A DNA stretch of 64,000 nucleotides from Collimonas antrihumi (GTDB lineage: Bacteria; Pseudomonadota; Gammaproteobacteria; Burkholderiales; Burkholderiaceae_D). The notes under the pieces are model-generated. The model saw nothing but the letters and a program-made list of their open reading frames with translations. It did no database searches and was not told the DNA's origin. Position 1 is the stretch's first letter. Every line of letters starts with the position of its first letter. The stretch is from contig NZ_JAGQED010000001.1 in NCBI RefSeq assembly GCF_018304965.1, positions 310,001-374,000 on the forward strand. Direction: 5' to 3'. Position numbers and translations under genes: made by a program. Positions 37,536 to 46,843 of the stretch are shown here, piece by piece.

Positions 37536-37997
37536 ATGCTTGTAGTAAGACTCAGATTGTTAATCGCCACCCTATGGGTGGGTAGTCTGTGGACGGTTGG
37601 TTATCTGGTCGCGCCGACGTTGTTCGCCACCTTGCCCGACCGCGTGCTGGCCGGCACCATCGCCGGCAGCCTGTTCCGGATCGAAGCATGGCTGACGATA
37701 GCTTGCGGCGTAGCCTTGATCCTGTTGTTCAGCTACAGAACCTATGACGATGCAGCACCGCTGCGCAAGACATTGCTGAAGCTGACACTGGCGATGCTGG
37801 CCTGTACCTTGGTCGGTTATTTCGGTATCCAGCCATTCATGGCCAGTTTGCGTGAAGCTTCTGTGGCAACCGGCGGCGTGATGAGCGACAGCGCCAGGAC
37901 GCAGTTCGGGATTTTGCATGGCGTAGCCAGCGGCATCTTCCTGATTCAGAGCTTGTTGGGAGTCGGGTTGATTTTGCGTTTGCGTAGCTTGCGCTAG
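37536..37997 (+). CDS. DUF4149-family membrane protein
   Basis: The 153-residue protein has four hydrophobic segments (starting LLIATLWVGSLWTVGYLVAP, IEAWLTIACGVALILLFSY, LLKLTLAMLACTLVGYFGI, LHGVASGIFLIQSLLGVGLI). It matches the DUF4149/TMEM205-like family of unknown function, often found after greA in betaproteobacteria. GGGAG 5 bases upstream favours the ATG at 37536 over the start at 37512. Confidence 0.85.
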   Translation: MLVVRLRLLIATLWVGSLWTVGYLVAPTLFATLPDRVLAGTIAGSLFRIEAWLTIACGVALILLFSYRTYDDAAPLRKTLLKLTLAMLACTLVGYFGIQPFMASLREASVATGGVMSDSARTQFGILHGVASGIFLIQSLLGVGLILRLRSLR

Positions 37998-38157
37998 ATG
38001 GCTAGATGTAAGCCGGCATCAATCAGCCGGTTACTGGGAAGTACAGAGGGGAAGGCACTGCAGGATCTGGATCGGTCCTGGCGCCGCCGCAAAGAAATGC
38101 GGCCCCCTTAGCGTTGCGTTGTTGTGGTTGCCGCTGCTGCTGCCGCAGCCGCAGTCA

Positions 38158-38628
38158 TCAACGACCCAAAGCCGATTTCTTGCTGCTTTTCTGACGCGGT
38201 TTGGCGCGCTTGATGTTGCCGCCCTGGGTTACGCGTTCATTGCCTTTTACCATGACCTTGGTCACCGATGGCCGCTTGGTGCCGCTTGGGCTTGGTTTGA
38301 CGATGGTTACTTCACGCATGCCTTTGCCGCGCGTTTCGCTACGTTCTTTGGCAGCATCCTTTTGCGGGCGATACAGGACCAGCAGTTTGCCGATGTGTTG
38401 TACCGGCGCTGCGCTGAGTTTTTCGCAAATGGTTTCGTAGATGGCAATCCGTGCCTCGCGATCATCACCGAATACACGCACTTTAATCAGGCCATGGGCG
38501 TTCAGGCTGGCATCGATCTCTTTCATCAGGGATGGTTTTAAGCCATCTTCGCTGATCAGGACCACCGGATCCAGTCCGTGGGCTTGGGAACGGAGCTCGC
38601 TACGCTCGGCAGATGTAAGTTTCAACAT
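38158..38628 (-). CDS. yhbY: YhbY-family CRM-domain RNA-binding protein
   Basis: The first 97 residues are the CRM/YhbY fold (LTSAERSELRSQAHGLDPVVLISEDGLKPSLMKEIDASLNAHGLIKVRVFGDD...GKLLVLYRP). YhbY associates with the 50S ribosome precursor. The C-terminal 55 residues form a basic, disordered tail (KRPSVTKVMVKGNERV, RAKPRQKSSKKSALGR), longer than in E. coli YhbY, and could add RNA contacts. It is divergent from rlmE, 31 bp away, so the two promoters must overlap. Confidence 0.92.
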   Translation of the reverse strand: MLKLTSAERSELRSQAHGLDPVVLISEDGLKPSLMKEIDASLNAHGLIKVRVFGDDREARIAIYETICEKLSAAPVQHIGKLLVLYRPQKDAAKERSETRGKGMREVTIVKPSPSGTKRPSVTKVMVKGNERVTQGGNIKRAKPRQKSSKKSALGR

Positions 38629-38659
38629 AAAAATTCCTTAAAAACGGTATTCTACGCGA

Positions 38660-39304
38660 ATGGCAAAGAAGAAATTAAACAAAAACTGGTTGCACGACCA
38701 CATTAACGATCCTTACGTGAAGCTGGCGCAGAAAGAAGGCTATCGTGCGCGGGCTGCTTACAAGCTAAAAGAAATCGACGAACTGGACAAGCTGATCAAG
38801 CCTGGCCAGATCATTGTCGACCTCGGATCCACCCCGGGCAGCTGGTCGCAGTATGCTCGTAACAAGCTGGCCGGCCAGGACGGCGGCGGCATCCACGGCA
38901 TGATCATCGGTCTCGACATCTTGCCGATGGAGCCGATTGCCGACGTCCATTTCATCCAGGGCGACTTCCGCGAAGCGGACAGCTTGCGCCAGCTGGAGCG
39001 CTTGCTGGAGGGGCGTAAGGTGGATCTGGTGCTGTCCGACATGGCGCCCAACCTATCCGGCATCGCTATCTCGGACGCGGCCCGGGTCGAAGAAATTATC
39101 GATTTGGCCATTGAATTCGCGCAACAACACATGAAGCCAAGCGGCGCTTTGTTGGCAAAATGTTTCAACGGCACCGGTTACAATGAAGTGTTGATGAAAT
39201 TTCGTCAGGAATTCAAAACCGTAGCCTCCAGAAAACCGAAAGCCAGCCGTGATAAATCGTCAGAAATCTTCTTGCTTGGAAAGATATTGAAGAATCCACG
39301 GTAA
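38660..39304 (+). CDS. rlmE: 23S rRNA 2'-O-methyltransferase (U2552)
   Basis: RlmE (FtsJ/RrmJ) methylates U2552 in the ribosomal A loop. The 214-residue protein has [22 protein letters not shown], the SAM loop [14 protein letters not shown], the catalytic-site segment [10 protein letters not shown] and the C-terminal [12 protein letters not shown]...[17 protein letters not shown], covering the K-D-K-E tetrad. ftsH follows, as in most proteobacteria. It is probably a heat-shock operon, which is family knowledge and not shown by a promoter here. Confidence 0.96.
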   Translation: MAKKKLNKNWLHDHINDPYVKLAQKEGYRARAAYKLKEIDELDKLIKPGQIIVDLGSTPGSWSQYARNKLAGQDGGGIHGMIIGLDILPMEPIADVHFIQGDFREADSLRQLERLLEGRKVDLVLSDMAPNLSGIAISDAARVEEIIDLAIEFAQQHMKPSGALLAKCFNGTGYNEVLMKFRQEFKTVASRKPKASRDKSSEIFLLGKILKNPR

Positions 39305-39440
39305 TTAACAAATTTTCCTTGATTTATCATGGGTGCGGCCACATATCCAATCTAGCAAGCCGTACCCATTCCGAGTAAAATCTAAGGAATACCTCGAAGC
39401 TGTACCTATGTCAGGCGCGCAGCGCGTCCAAGGAGTTCTA

Positions 39441-41327
39441 GTGAACAACATGTTTTCCAAAGCCGCCATCTGGGTGGTCATCGCCCTGGTGCTTTTCACC
39501 GTATTCAAGCAGTTCGATGGGCGAGGACTGGCTAGCGGCGCAGGGCCGATTGCCTATTCCGACCTCATCAGCGAAATACGGTCAGGCCATATCACCGATG
39601 CCACGATTGAAGATCGCAGCATTGTTGCCACTACTTCGGACGGCAAGAAAGTCAAGACTGCCATTACATCGCTGGATCGCGGCCTGATCGGCGACCTGGT
39701 CAACAACAACGTCAAATTCGAGATCAAGCAGCCGGAAGAGCCATCGTTCCTGCAGCAGATCTTTATTTCATGGTTCCCGATGATCCTGTTGTTGGGAGTC
39801 TGGATTTTCTTCATGCGGCAAATGCAGGGCGGCGGCAAGGGCGGGGCATTCTCGTTCGGCAAGTCGAAAGCGCGCATGCTGGATGAGAACAGCAATTCGG
39901 TGACCTTTGCCGACGTTGCCGGCTGCGATGAAGCCAAAGAGGAAGTGTCCGAACTGGTCGACTTCCTGCGCGACCCGACCAAATTCCAGAAGCTGGGCGG
40001 CCGGATTCCACATGGCGTGCTGATGGTCGGTCCTCCGGGTACTGGTAAAACCTTGCTGGCACGTGCGATTGCCGGCGAAGCCAAAGTACCGTTTTTCACT
40101 ATTTCCGGTTCCGATTTCGTTGAAATGTTTGTCGGTGTGGGCGCATCGCGGGTACGCGACATGTTCGAAAACGCCAAGAAGCATGCTCCCTGCATTATTT
40201 TTATCGATGAAATCGATGCAGTCGGCCGTCATCGTGGCGCTGGCATGGGCGGTGGCAATGACGAACGCGAACAAACGCTGAACCAGATGCTGGTCGAGAT
40301 GGATGGCTTCGAAGCCAATTCCGGCGTGATCGTGATCGCTGCCACCAATCGTTCCGATGTGCTCGACAAAGCGCTGTTGCGTCCGGGTCGTTTCGACCGC
40401 CAGGTGGTGGTTGGCTTGCCGGATATCCGCGGCCGCGAACAGATCCTGAACGTTCACATGCGCAAGGTACCGATTTCCACCGATGTCAAAGCCGACATCC
40501 TGGCACGTGGTACACCTGGCTTCTCGGGCGCCGATCTGGCCAACCTGGTCAATGAAGCGGCCCTGTTTGCCGCCCGTCGCGCCAAGCGTCTGGTAGAGAT
40601 GCAGGATTTCGAGGATGCCAAGGACAAGATCGTCATGGGCCCTGAGCGCAAGTCTGCAGTGATGCGCGAGGAAGAGCGTCGCAATACGGCGTATCACGAA
40701 TCCGGCCATGCGGTGGTAGCCAAGCTGCTGCCGAAAGCCGATCCGGTGCACAAGGTCACCATCATGCCGCGCGGCTTTGCCCTTGGCCTGACCTGGCAAT
40801 TGCCTGAGCATGACCGCGTCAATATGTACAAGGACAAGATGCTGGAAGAAATCGCCATCCTGTTCGGCGGCCGTATTTCAGAAGAGATTTTCATGCACCA
40901 GATGTCGACCGGCGCTTCGAACGACTTTGAACGCGCCACCAAGCTGGCACGGGCGATGGTTACGCGTTACGGCATGTCTGAGACCCTGGGCACCATGGTC
41001 TACGAAGATACCGAGCAGGACGCGTACTTTGGCCGCATGTCAGCCAAGACGGTGTCGGAAGCGACTCAGCAAAAAGTCGATGCCGAGATTCGCAGCATTC
41101 TTGATCAGCAATATGCCTTGTCGCGCCGTCTGTTAGAGGAAAACAAGGACAAGGTCGAAGCGATGACCAAGGCCCTGCTGGATTGGGAAACCATCGATGC
41201 CGATCAGATCAATGACATCATGGAAGGCCTCGAGCCACGCCTGCCGAAAGCCGGCAGCTCGGTCCGGAAAGCGCCTAGCGACAGTTCGTCCGGCGGCGTC
41301 TCGCCGACTGCTACCGCACCGGCCTGA
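39441..41327 (+). CDS. ftsH: ATP-dependent zinc metalloprotease FtsH
   Basis: FtsH is a membrane-anchored hexameric AAA+ protease that degrades misfolded membrane proteins and regulators. Starting at the GTG at 39441 (AAGGAG 6 bases upstream) it has 628 residues. There are two N-terminal membrane helices around a periplasmic loop, Walker [16 protein letters not shown], Walker [12 protein letters not shown], the second region of homology and the zinc motif HESGH. A hydrophilic tail ends PTATAPA. The open frame upstream to 39333 lies in the leader. Confidence 0.97.
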   Translation: MNNMFSKAAIWVVIALVLFTVFKQFDGRGLASGAGPIAYSDLISEIRSGHITDATIEDRSIVATTSDGKKVKTAITSLDRGLIGDLVNNNVKFEIKQPEEPSFLQQIFISWFPMILLLGVWIFFMRQMQGGGKGGAFSFGKSKARMLDENSNSVTFADVAGCDEAKEEVSELVDFLRDPTKFQKLGGRIPHGVLMVGPPGTGKTLLARAIAGEAKVPFFTISGSDFVEMFVGVGASRVRDMFENAKKHAPCIIFIDEIDAVGRHRGAGMGGGNDEREQTLNQMLVEMDGFEANSGVIVIAATNRSDVLDKALLRPGRFDRQVVVGLPDIRGREQILNVHMRKVPISTDVKADILARGTPGFSGADLANLVNEAALFAARRAKRLVEMQDFEDAKDKIVMGPERKSAVMREEERRNTAYHESGHAVVAKLLPKADPVHKVTIMPRGFALGLTWQLPEHDRVNMYKDKMLEEIAILFGGRISEEIFMHQMSTGASNDFERATKLARAMVTRYGMSETLGTMVYEDTEQDAYFGRMSAKTVSEATQQKVDAEIRSILDQQYALSRRLLEENKDKVEAMTKALLDWETIDADQINDIMEGLEPRLPKAGSSVRKAPSDSSSGGVSPTATAPA

Positions 41328-41366
41328 TCCGGTCCGGTGCGCCTGCTGCAAGGTCAACAGGCTCTA

Positions 41367-41394
41367 ACGTAGCTTGTGAAACGTAGCTTGTGAA
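41367..41394. repeat. Exact 14-bp tandem duplication after ftsH
   Basis: ACGTAGCTTGTGAA occurs twice in direct tandem, 40 bp after the ftsH stop and just before the terminator. The two copies are identical, suggesting a recent duplication. Confidence 0.85.
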
Positions 41395-41407
41395 ACTTTA
41401 TAAGCAA

Positions 41408-41434
41408 GGGTGAGGAGCAATCCTCGCCCTTTTT
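41408..41434 (+). terminator. Rho-independent terminator after ftsH
   Basis: GGGTGAGGA pairs with TCCTCGCCC (one A-C mismatch) around GCAA and is followed by a T-rich tract. It separates rlmE-ftsH from folP. Confidence 0.85.
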
Positions 41435-41482
41435 ATTTATCTTCGCGCGTTTTAAATCCATTCTTCAAATCCATTTTTCAAT

Positions 41483-42328
41483 ATGCAAGAATATTTCCAA
41501 TGCGGCCGTTATCGGCTCCCGGTCAATACGCCGCAAGCGCGGCCACTGGTGATGGGCATCCTCAACATCACGCCCGATTCATTTTCCGATGGCGGCCGAT
41601 TTCAGTCGCTTGAATTTGCCTTGTCACATGCCGAACAAATGATTGCGGACGGCGTCGATATCATCGACATAGGTGGCGAGTCGAGCCGTCCTGGCAGCCC
41701 GGCGCTGTCGCTGGAAGAAGAGCTGGACCGGGTCATGCCGGCCATTTACGCTCTGCGCGACTGCGGCAAACCGCTTTCCATCGATACCTACAAGCCGGCC
41801 GTAATGCGCGAGGCGCTTGCCGCCGGCGTCGACCTGATCAATGACATCAACGGCTTGCGTGCTCCAGGCGCCTTGGAGGCGGTTGGCGACAGCGACTGCG
41901 GCCTGTGCATCATGCACATGCAGGCGGATCCGCCAACCATGCAGATCAAGCCTGAATATCAGGATGTGGTGGCCGAAGTCAGCGCTTTCCTGCAAGAGCG
42001 GGTGGCTGTGCTTGAATTGGCCGGGATAGCGCGAAATCGCATCAGCATCGATCCGGGCTTTGGCTTTGGCAAGACCTTGGCGCATAATGTTGCCTTGTTG
42101 CAAAGCATGGGCGATATTCAACGTGCGCTGGATTTGCCTTTGCTGGCGGGAATCTCGCGTAAAACCATGCTGGGAGAACTGACCGGCAAACCGGTGGAAC
42201 GACGCCTCGCGGGCAGCCTTGCGGCGGCTTTGGCGGCGGTTGCGCAGGGTGCTAAGATGGTCCGGGTGCATGACGTGGCCGAGACGGTGGACGCGCTCAA
42301 GGTTTGGCAGGCGGCGCAGCGGGCATAA
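41483..42328 (+). CDS. folP: Dihydropteroate synthase
   Basis: FolP joins p-aminobenzoate to the pterin pyrophosphate in folate synthesis and is the sulfonamide target. The 281-residue protein has both family signatures, MGILNITPDSFSDGG and IDIGGESSRPGSP, plus SIDTYKPAVM, NDINGL, RISIDPGFGFGKTLAHN and GISRKTMLGELTG. glmM follows after 54 bp on the same strand, the usual ftsH-folP-glmM order. It has no strong ribosome site. Confidence 0.96.
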   Translation: MQEYFQCGRYRLPVNTPQARPLVMGILNITPDSFSDGGRFQSLEFALSHAEQMIADGVDIIDIGGESSRPGSPALSLEEELDRVMPAIYALRDCGKPLSIDTYKPAVMREALAAGVDLINDINGLRAPGALEAVGDSDCGLCIMHMQADPPTMQIKPEYQDVVAEVSAFLQERVAVLELAGIARNRISIDPGFGFGKTLAHNVALLQSMGDIQRALDLPLLAGISRKTMLGELTGKPVERRLAGSLAAALAAVAQGAKMVRVHDVAETVDALKVWQAAQRA

Positions 42329-42382
42329 CGTAAGCCGTAATGCGCAAGCAGCAATATGGCAGTGATTGACTAGAGAATTTGA

Positions 42383-43732
42383 ATGAAAGCTGAGATGACA
42401 AGAAAATATTTTGGTACCGATGGCGTGCGTGGGCGTGTCGGCGTAGCGCCGATTACACCGGATTTTGTGATGAGGCTGGGTTACGCTGCCGGTAAAGTGC
42501 TGGCGCAGGCGAAATCAGGCGCTGGCAAGCCGACTGTGCTGATCGGCAAAGATACCCGGGTTTCGGGCTATATGCTGGAAGCTGCATTGGAAGCAGGTTT
42601 TGCCGCCGCCGGCGTCGACGTGATGCTGGCCGGGCCGATGCCGACGCCGGCGATTGCCTACCTGACGCGCGCGTTGCGTTTGTCGGCCGGCGTGGTGATT
42701 TCAGCATCGCATAATCCGTATGAAGATAACGGTATCAAGTTCTTTTCGGCACAGGGCAACAAATTGCCGGACGCGGTGGAAACCGCGATTGAGGATGCGC
42801 TGGAGTTGCCGATGGAGTGCGTGGCCTCCGATAAGCTGGGCAAGGCAAAGCGCCTGGATGACGCTGCCGGACGTTACATCGAATTTTGTAAAAGCACTTT
42901 CCCCAACGAGCTCGACTTGCGCGGACTGACCATCGTGGTCGATAGCGCCCATGGCGCGGCCTATCATATTGCGTCGCACGTATTCCATGAACTGGGAGCT
43001 GAAGTCATTTCTATCGGCAACCAGCCGAACGGTTTCAATATCAATGCCGGCTTTGGCGCCACTGCGCCGGACGCGCTGGCGCTGGCGGTGCGCTCCAATC
43101 ATGCAGATATCGGAATTGCCTTGGACGGCGACGCTGATCGCCTGGTAATGGTGGATGCCAGCGGCCGCATTTATAATGGCGACGAGCTGCTATATGTGAT
43201 GGTCAAGGATCGCTTGAAGACCGGCCCGGTAAAAGGTGCGGTCGGCACCTTGATGACGAATATGGCGCTGGAAGTGGCGTTCCGGAAAATGGGCGTCGAG
43301 TTCGCCCGCGCCAACGTCGGCGACCGCTACGTGCTGGAAGTGATGAAAGAACGCGGCTGGAACCTCGGCGGCGAAGGCTCGGGCCATCTTCTGTGCCTGG
43401 ATAAGCATACTACCGGCGACGGCATCGTATCGGCCTTGCAGGTCTTGTCCGCGCTCAAGCGCGATGGTGAAACGCTGGCGCAACTGACCGCCGATATCGC
43501 GCTTTATCCGCAAACCTTGATCAACAAGAAGGTGAGCGCGGGCTTCGACTGGAAAAAAAGTCCGGCGATGGTGGCAGAGAAAGAAGCTGTTGAGCAGGAG
43601 CTCGGCGATGACGGGCGCGTGTTGATTCGGGCTTCCGGGACCGAGCCGCTGATACGCGTCATGGTTGAAGCCAAGAATGCCGATCTGGCGCAAACGATGG
43701 CGCGCCGGATTGCCGATAAGGTGTCTGCCTGA
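42383..43732 (+). CDS. glmM: Phosphoglucosamine mutase
   Basis: GlmM converts glucosamine-6-phosphate to glucosamine-1-phosphate for peptidoglycan and LPS. The 449-residue protein has [13 protein letters not shown], the phosphoserine loop [17 protein letters not shown] (Ser109), the metal loop [10 protein letters not shown] and the sugar/phosphate loops GGEGSGHLL and [14 protein letters not shown] start four codons later ([10 protein letters not shown]) is also possible. Its stop is inside a 12-bp tandem duplication that repeats the last codons and the stop. Confidence 0.97.
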   Translation: MKAEMTRKYFGTDGVRGRVGVAPITPDFVMRLGYAAGKVLAQAKSGAGKPTVLIGKDTRVSGYMLEAALEAGFAAAGVDVMLAGPMPTPAIAYLTRALRLSAGVVISASHNPYEDNGIKFFSAQGNKLPDAVETAIEDALELPMECVASDKLGKAKRLDDAAGRYIEFCKSTFPNELDLRGLTIVVDSAHGAAYHIASHVFHELGAEVISIGNQPNGFNINAGFGATAPDALALAVRSNHADIGIALDGDADRLVMVDASGRIYNGDELLYVMVKDRLKTGPVKGAVGTLMTNMALEVAFRKMGVEFARANVGDRYVLEVMKERGWNLGGEGSGHLLCLDKHTTGDGIVSALQVLSALKRDGETLAQLTADIALYPQTLINKKVSAGFDWKKSPAMVAEKEAVEQELGDDGRVLIRASGTEPLIRVMVEAKNADLAQTMARRIADKVSA

Positions 43733-43775
43733 ATGTCCGCCTGAGCGCGCACTTGATTGTCAACTTAATTGTCGA
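43723..43775. repeat. Two 12-bp tandem duplications at and after the glmM stop
   Basis: GTCTGCCTGAAT and GTCCGCCTGAGC (43723-43746) are adjacent; the first contains the glmM TGA and the second repeats it in frame. Five bases later CTTGATTGTCAA and CTTAATTGTCGA (43752-43775) form another 12-bp pair. Confidence 0.8.
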
Positions 43776-43802
43776 CTGCCCACTGAATAGAGTTAATTGC
43801 CG

Positions 43803-44501
43803 ATGTCGAAATTTCAAACCCACATTTTGATTGTCGAAGATGAACCCGGCATCGCCGAACTATTGCGGTTCACGCTCGATGACGCCGGCTTTTCCTGCGA
43901 GATTGCGTATAGCGCCAATGAGGCGCGGCAAGCGATCACCGGTATCTTGCCCAAGGCTGTGCTGCTCGACTGGATGCTGCCCGATACCTCCGGCCTGGCG
44001 TTATTGCAGGAATGGCGCAGCCAGCCGCGTAGCGCCACCTTGCCGGTCATCATGCTGACTGCCAAGGGCATGGATGAGGACAAGGTGCGCGGACTCAATG
44101 CCGGCGCCGACGATTACGTTACCAAACCGTTTTCACCCAAGGAGTTGATCGCGCGGATTCAAGCGCTGTTGCGGCGCAAGATACCGGAGCTCGGGCAAAG
44201 TCTGCTTAGCCACGGTTTGATTCAGATCGATACCGATCGTTATCAGGTCACCGTCAATAGCCAGGAAATCGAACTGGATCAGGCCGAGTTCAAATTGCTG
44301 CGTTTCCTCGTGGCGCATCCGGACCGTATTTTTTCGCGCGCACAATTGCTCGATAAAGTCTGGGGCGATCATACTTTCATCGAAGAGCGCACGGTCGACG
44401 TGCACATCATGCGCCTGCGTAAATCGCTTGGCCTTGCTGCCGATTACGTCAAGACCGTGCGCGGCGTCGGCTACAAACTCAACGCCGAGCCCGCAGCGTG
44501 A
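43803..44501 (+). CDS. Second PhoB-like response regulator
   Basis: The 232-residue protein is an OmpR/PhoB-family regulator with receiver residues VEDEPGIAE, Asp56 in LLDWMLPD, MLTAKGMDED and DYVTKPFSPKE. Its winged helix has the recognition segment FIEERTVDVHIMRLRKSLG, almost identical to that of the phoB at 26782. It is thus a PhoB paralogue that should recognise a similar operator. The ATG at 43803 is preferred to a TTG two codons earlier. The kinase gene that follows starts inside its stop (GTGA overlap). Confidence 0.88.
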   Translation: MSKFQTHILIVEDEPGIAELLRFTLDDAGFSCEIAYSANEARQAITGILPKAVLLDWMLPDTSGLALLQEWRSQPRSATLPVIMLTAKGMDEDKVRGLNAGADDYVTKPFSPKELIARIQALLRRKIPELGQSLLSHGLIQIDTDRYQVTVNSQEIELDQAEFKLLRFLVAHPDRIFSRAQLLDKVWGDHTFIEERTVDVHIMRLRKSLGLAADYVKTVRGVGYKLNAEPAA

Positions 44502-45817
44502 CAGGAGCTGTGGCCAGCACCCGCAACGCGCGCGCATTCTGGGTGCCGGCGCTGCTCTGGTTTGGTTTGCTGGCGCTGGTTGCCGTGGCGGTTGCGGCCA
44601 TTTGCGGCGCCGTCATCGGACTGGTGTTCTTTAGTTTGTCGCTGGCGGTATTGTTGTTCCTGCAGATGTGGTCGCTGTATCAGATCGAGTGTTGGATGGA
44701 TGCTCCGGTTGGCGCCCGGCGGCCGAAAACCTGGGGCTTATGGGCGCATGCATTCGCCGCGCTGGAAGACATCCGGCTGGAGGATGAACGCTCACGCACC
44801 GAGATGGCGGAATGGCTGGCGCGTTTTCGGCAAGCCATGAGTTTGCTGCCGGACGGCGTGGTGATCGTCGACGGCGTGATGCATCTGGAGTGGTGCAACC
44901 CGGCGGCGCAAAGCCACCTGGGCCTGGATCTGAAGCGTGACGAGGGGCGCTTGCTGACCAACCTGATACGTTCTCCCGATTTCGTCGATTACATGTTGTC
45001 GGGCCGCTTCGAGCAACCACTGCCGTTCATGCATCACGATAGAAAAATTCTGGTGCAACTGATTTCCTTCGAAAGCCGGCGCCAGATCCTGGTCACTCAC
45101 GATGTGACCCAAAATGAAAAAACGGATACCTTGCGGCGCGATTTCATCGCCAATGCATCGCACGAGCTACGTACTCCGCTGACGGTCATCAACGGCTTTC
45201 TGGAGCATGCGCTGAGTAGCGAAATGAGCGAGGAAACCCGCCAGCGCCAGTTGCATCTGATGGCCGAGCAAGGGCAGCGCATGCAACGACTGGTGGCAGA
45301 CATGCTGACCTTGACCCGTCTCGAATCTCTGGTGCAGCAGCCATCCGGCGATACGGTGCGCATCAAGCCGCTGCTGAACCGCATAGTGGAGGAGGCCAGG
45401 GCCTTATCCGGCGGTAAGCACCACATCACTTTGCAAGCGCAGGAAATCGATCTCAAAGGCAATCACGATGAGCTGGAAAGCGCATTTGCCAATCTGCTCT
45501 CGAATGCGGTTCGTTATACGCCGGACGGTGGACGCATCGAAGTTGGCTGGGGCATGGAAAACGAGTGTCCAAGTTTGACCGTGATCGATGATGGCATCGG
45601 CATTGCAGCGGAACATCTGAGCCGGCTTACCGAACGTTTCTATCGCGTCGACAAAACGCGCTCGCGCGCTACGCAAGGAACCGGGCTCGGCCTGGCGATC
45701 GTGAAGCATGTTTTGCTGCGTCATCGAGGTCGCCTTGAAATCACTTCGGAATATGGCAAGGGCAGTCGTTTTAAAGTGATCTTTCAGCGTGCGCAAATAG
45801 CGTTGCGGCAGGACTGA
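44498..45817 (+). CDS. Second PhoR-like sensor histidine kinase
   Basis: The 439-residue protein shares the layout of the phoR at 27555: two N-terminal helices (about 15-62), a PAS domain (DGVVIVDGVMHLEWCNPAA), the H-box DFIANASHELRTPLTV with His222, NLLSNAVRYTP, VIDDGIGIAAEHL and GTGLGLAIVKH. Long identical stretches with the other PhoR indicate duplication. The GTG start overlaps the stop of the regulator gene by 4 bases, so the pair is translationally coupled. The absence of a periplasmic domain leaves the signal unknown. Confidence 0.88.
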   Translation: MTGAVASTRNARAFWVPALLWFGLLALVAVAVAAICGAVIGLVFFSLSLAVLLFLQMWSLYQIECWMDAPVGARRPKTWGLWAHAFAALEDIRLEDERSRTEMAEWLARFRQAMSLLPDGVVIVDGVMHLEWCNPAAQSHLGLDLKRDEGRLLTNLIRSPDFVDYMLSGRFEQPLPFMHHDRKILVQLISFESRRQILVTHDVTQNEKTDTLRRDFIANASHELRTPLTVINGFLEHALSSEMSEETRQRQLHLMAEQGQRMQRLVADMLTLTRLESLVQQPSGDTVRIKPLLNRIVEEARALSGGKHHITLQAQEIDLKGNHDELESAFANLLSNAVRYTPDGGRIEVGWGMENECPSLTVIDDGIGIAAEHLSRLTERFYRVDKTRSRATQGTGLGLAIVKHVLLRHRGRLEITSEYGKGSRFKVIFQRAQIALRQD

Positions 45818-45819
45818 GT

Positions 45820-45891
45820 GAGTTTGGAAATTAGTTTGGAAATAATTCCTAAATAATTTCACAAGCAATTTCAAAAACAATTTTGAAGCGT
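45820..45891. repeat. 12-bp degenerate tandem repeat after the second phoR
   Basis: Six 12-base units follow the stop by 2 bases: GAGTTTGGAAAT, TAGTTTGGAAAT, AATTCCTAAATA, ATTTCACAAGCA, ATTTCAAAAACA and ATTTTGAAGCGT. Neighbouring units are most alike, as expected for stepwise duplication and drift. Confidence 0.75.
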
Positions 45892-46111
45892 GATTCGGAT
45901 AATGCAGCGCGTTTTTTCATTGTTTTGCTGATGTTTTAAGCAGAAGTAAAAGAAGAGATAAATTTTTACGAAAATATGCGATTTTTTCTCGCATATTTTT
46001 CTGAAATCTGGTCTAATCCGTCTCTCAAGTTTTTCAGCAGATAAGCTTTTGGCGGTACCGTTATTGGGTTGGTTTTTGCAGCAAAATTTCAAAATTTTCC
46101 TGTATAAAAAT

Positions 46112-46140
46112 TTGACAAAAATCGGAATACTGTTTATTAT
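46112..46140 (+). promoter_or_regulatory. Promoter of the tRNA genes
   Basis: A perfect -35 TTGACA (46112-46117) and TATTAT (46135-46140) are 17 bases apart. The predicted start near 46147 is only about three bases before the tRNA-Pro 5' end. The 271 bases between the second phoR stop (45817) and this promoter are AT-rich, with only the 12-bp repeat noted. Confidence 0.85.
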
Positions 46141-46149
46141 CTTGCTTCT

Positions 46150-46226
46150 CGGAGTGTAGCGCAGCCCGGTAGCGCACCTGGTTTGGGACCAGGGGGTCCA
46201 AGGTTCGAATCCTTGTACTCCGACCA
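46150..46226 (+). tRNA. tRNA-Pro (anticodon TGG)
   Basis: A full cloverleaf of 77 bases is seen: acceptor CGGAGTG pairs with TACTCCG (one G-T), the D-arm has AGCCCGGTAGC, the anticodon stem-loop is CTGGT-TTGGGA-CCAG with TGG, and the T-loop is GGTTCGAATCC. The discriminator A and an encoded CCA end it at 46226. A consensus promoter lies just upstream. Confidence 0.97.
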
Positions 46227-46340
46227 AAAAATAAGCGGGTTGTCTTCGGACAGCCCGTTTTTCATTTGTGGTTGATGAAAATTAATCACGGCACTTGAAG
46301 ATCTTGCGATCGGAATCAAAGCATCACTTGGCGCATGAAT

Positions 46341-46417
46341 CCGGCCGTAGCTCAACTGGATAGAGCATTCGGCTTCTACCCGAAATGTTGGGGGTTCGAT
46401 TCCCTCCGGCCGGACCA
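46341..46417 (+). tRNA. tRNA-Arg (anticodon TCT)
   Basis: The 77-base gene has acceptor CCGGCCG/CGGCCGG, D-arm AGCTCAACTGGATAGAGC, anticodon arm TTCGG-CTTCTAC-CCGAA with TCT (reads AGA/AGG), T-arm GGGGGTTCGATTCCCTC and an encoded CCA. It is 114 bp after tRNA-Pro and probably shares its transcript. Confidence 0.97.
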
Positions 46418-46558
46418 GTTTTCTGCCTCTCTTCACCGCACTTTCCTGTAGTCAAATTCCATATTTGCAATATTTCGTCTGCGACATAAACATGCTCGCG
46501 GATTTCTTCTGTTCGTTTTACTTTTCCGAAATTTTCTCTCATTCAAGTTGGGCGCACG

Positions 46559-46590
46559 CTTATTGGCTTATTCGCTTATTCGCTGATTCG
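46559..46590. repeat. 8-bp tandem repeat
   Basis: Four units follow each other: CTTATTGG, CTTATTCG, CTTATTCG and CTGATTCG. It lies in the non-coding stretch after tRNA-Arg. Confidence 0.8.
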
Positions 46591-46782
46591 TCCCGCCAAT
46601 ACCGCGATGTGTTATTGATATTTTTTGACGCGCATCGGCCTCGATAGATTATCGGAGAGCGCTCATCATCGTCTCGACCAGGGGAGGGCTGTGTGACTGA
46701 ATCCGGGAGGGTTGCATGACGTCTAAATCCGCTGCGGATCGCGTTCATGTCTGGGAAGTGCTGTTGTTGTGCGGGGTATTTG

Positions 46783-46807
46783 GCGATGCCGCTTGATGCG
46801 GCATCGC
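46783..46807 (-). terminator. Hairpin downstream of rhlE
   Basis: GCGATGCCGC and GCGGCATCGC are perfectly complementary around a 5-base loop, 37 bp past the rhlE stop on the minus strand. The following bases are not a clean U-run, so termination strength is uncertain. Confidence 0.6.
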
Positions 46808-46843
46808 ACTGGTTTTAGCGAAGCTTGGTTTGCTTGATCAATC

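Larger units (their letters stand above)
46418..46843. other. Intergenic region between tRNA-Arg and rhlE
   Basis: No credible gene is present. It holds an 8-bp tandem repeat (46559-46590) and a perfect hairpin (46783-46807) near the 3' end of rhlE. The rest shows nothing that I can name. Confidence 0.5.

Noticed and set aside
39333-39440. Longer ftsH N-terminus from an upstream ATG
   Set aside because: The added residues are not membrane-like or FtsH-like, while AAGGAG before the GTG at 39441 and the family N-terminus agree.
43752-43775. TTGTCAA...TTGTCGA considered as a Pho box for the second phoB
   Set aside because: The half-sites repeat every 12 bases, not 11, match CTGTCAT poorly, and are explained by a local 12-bp duplication.
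46150-46417. tRNA genes considered as an integration site for a genomic island
   Set aside because: No integrase gene and no repeated tRNA 3' end were seen nearby; the flanks are core genes.
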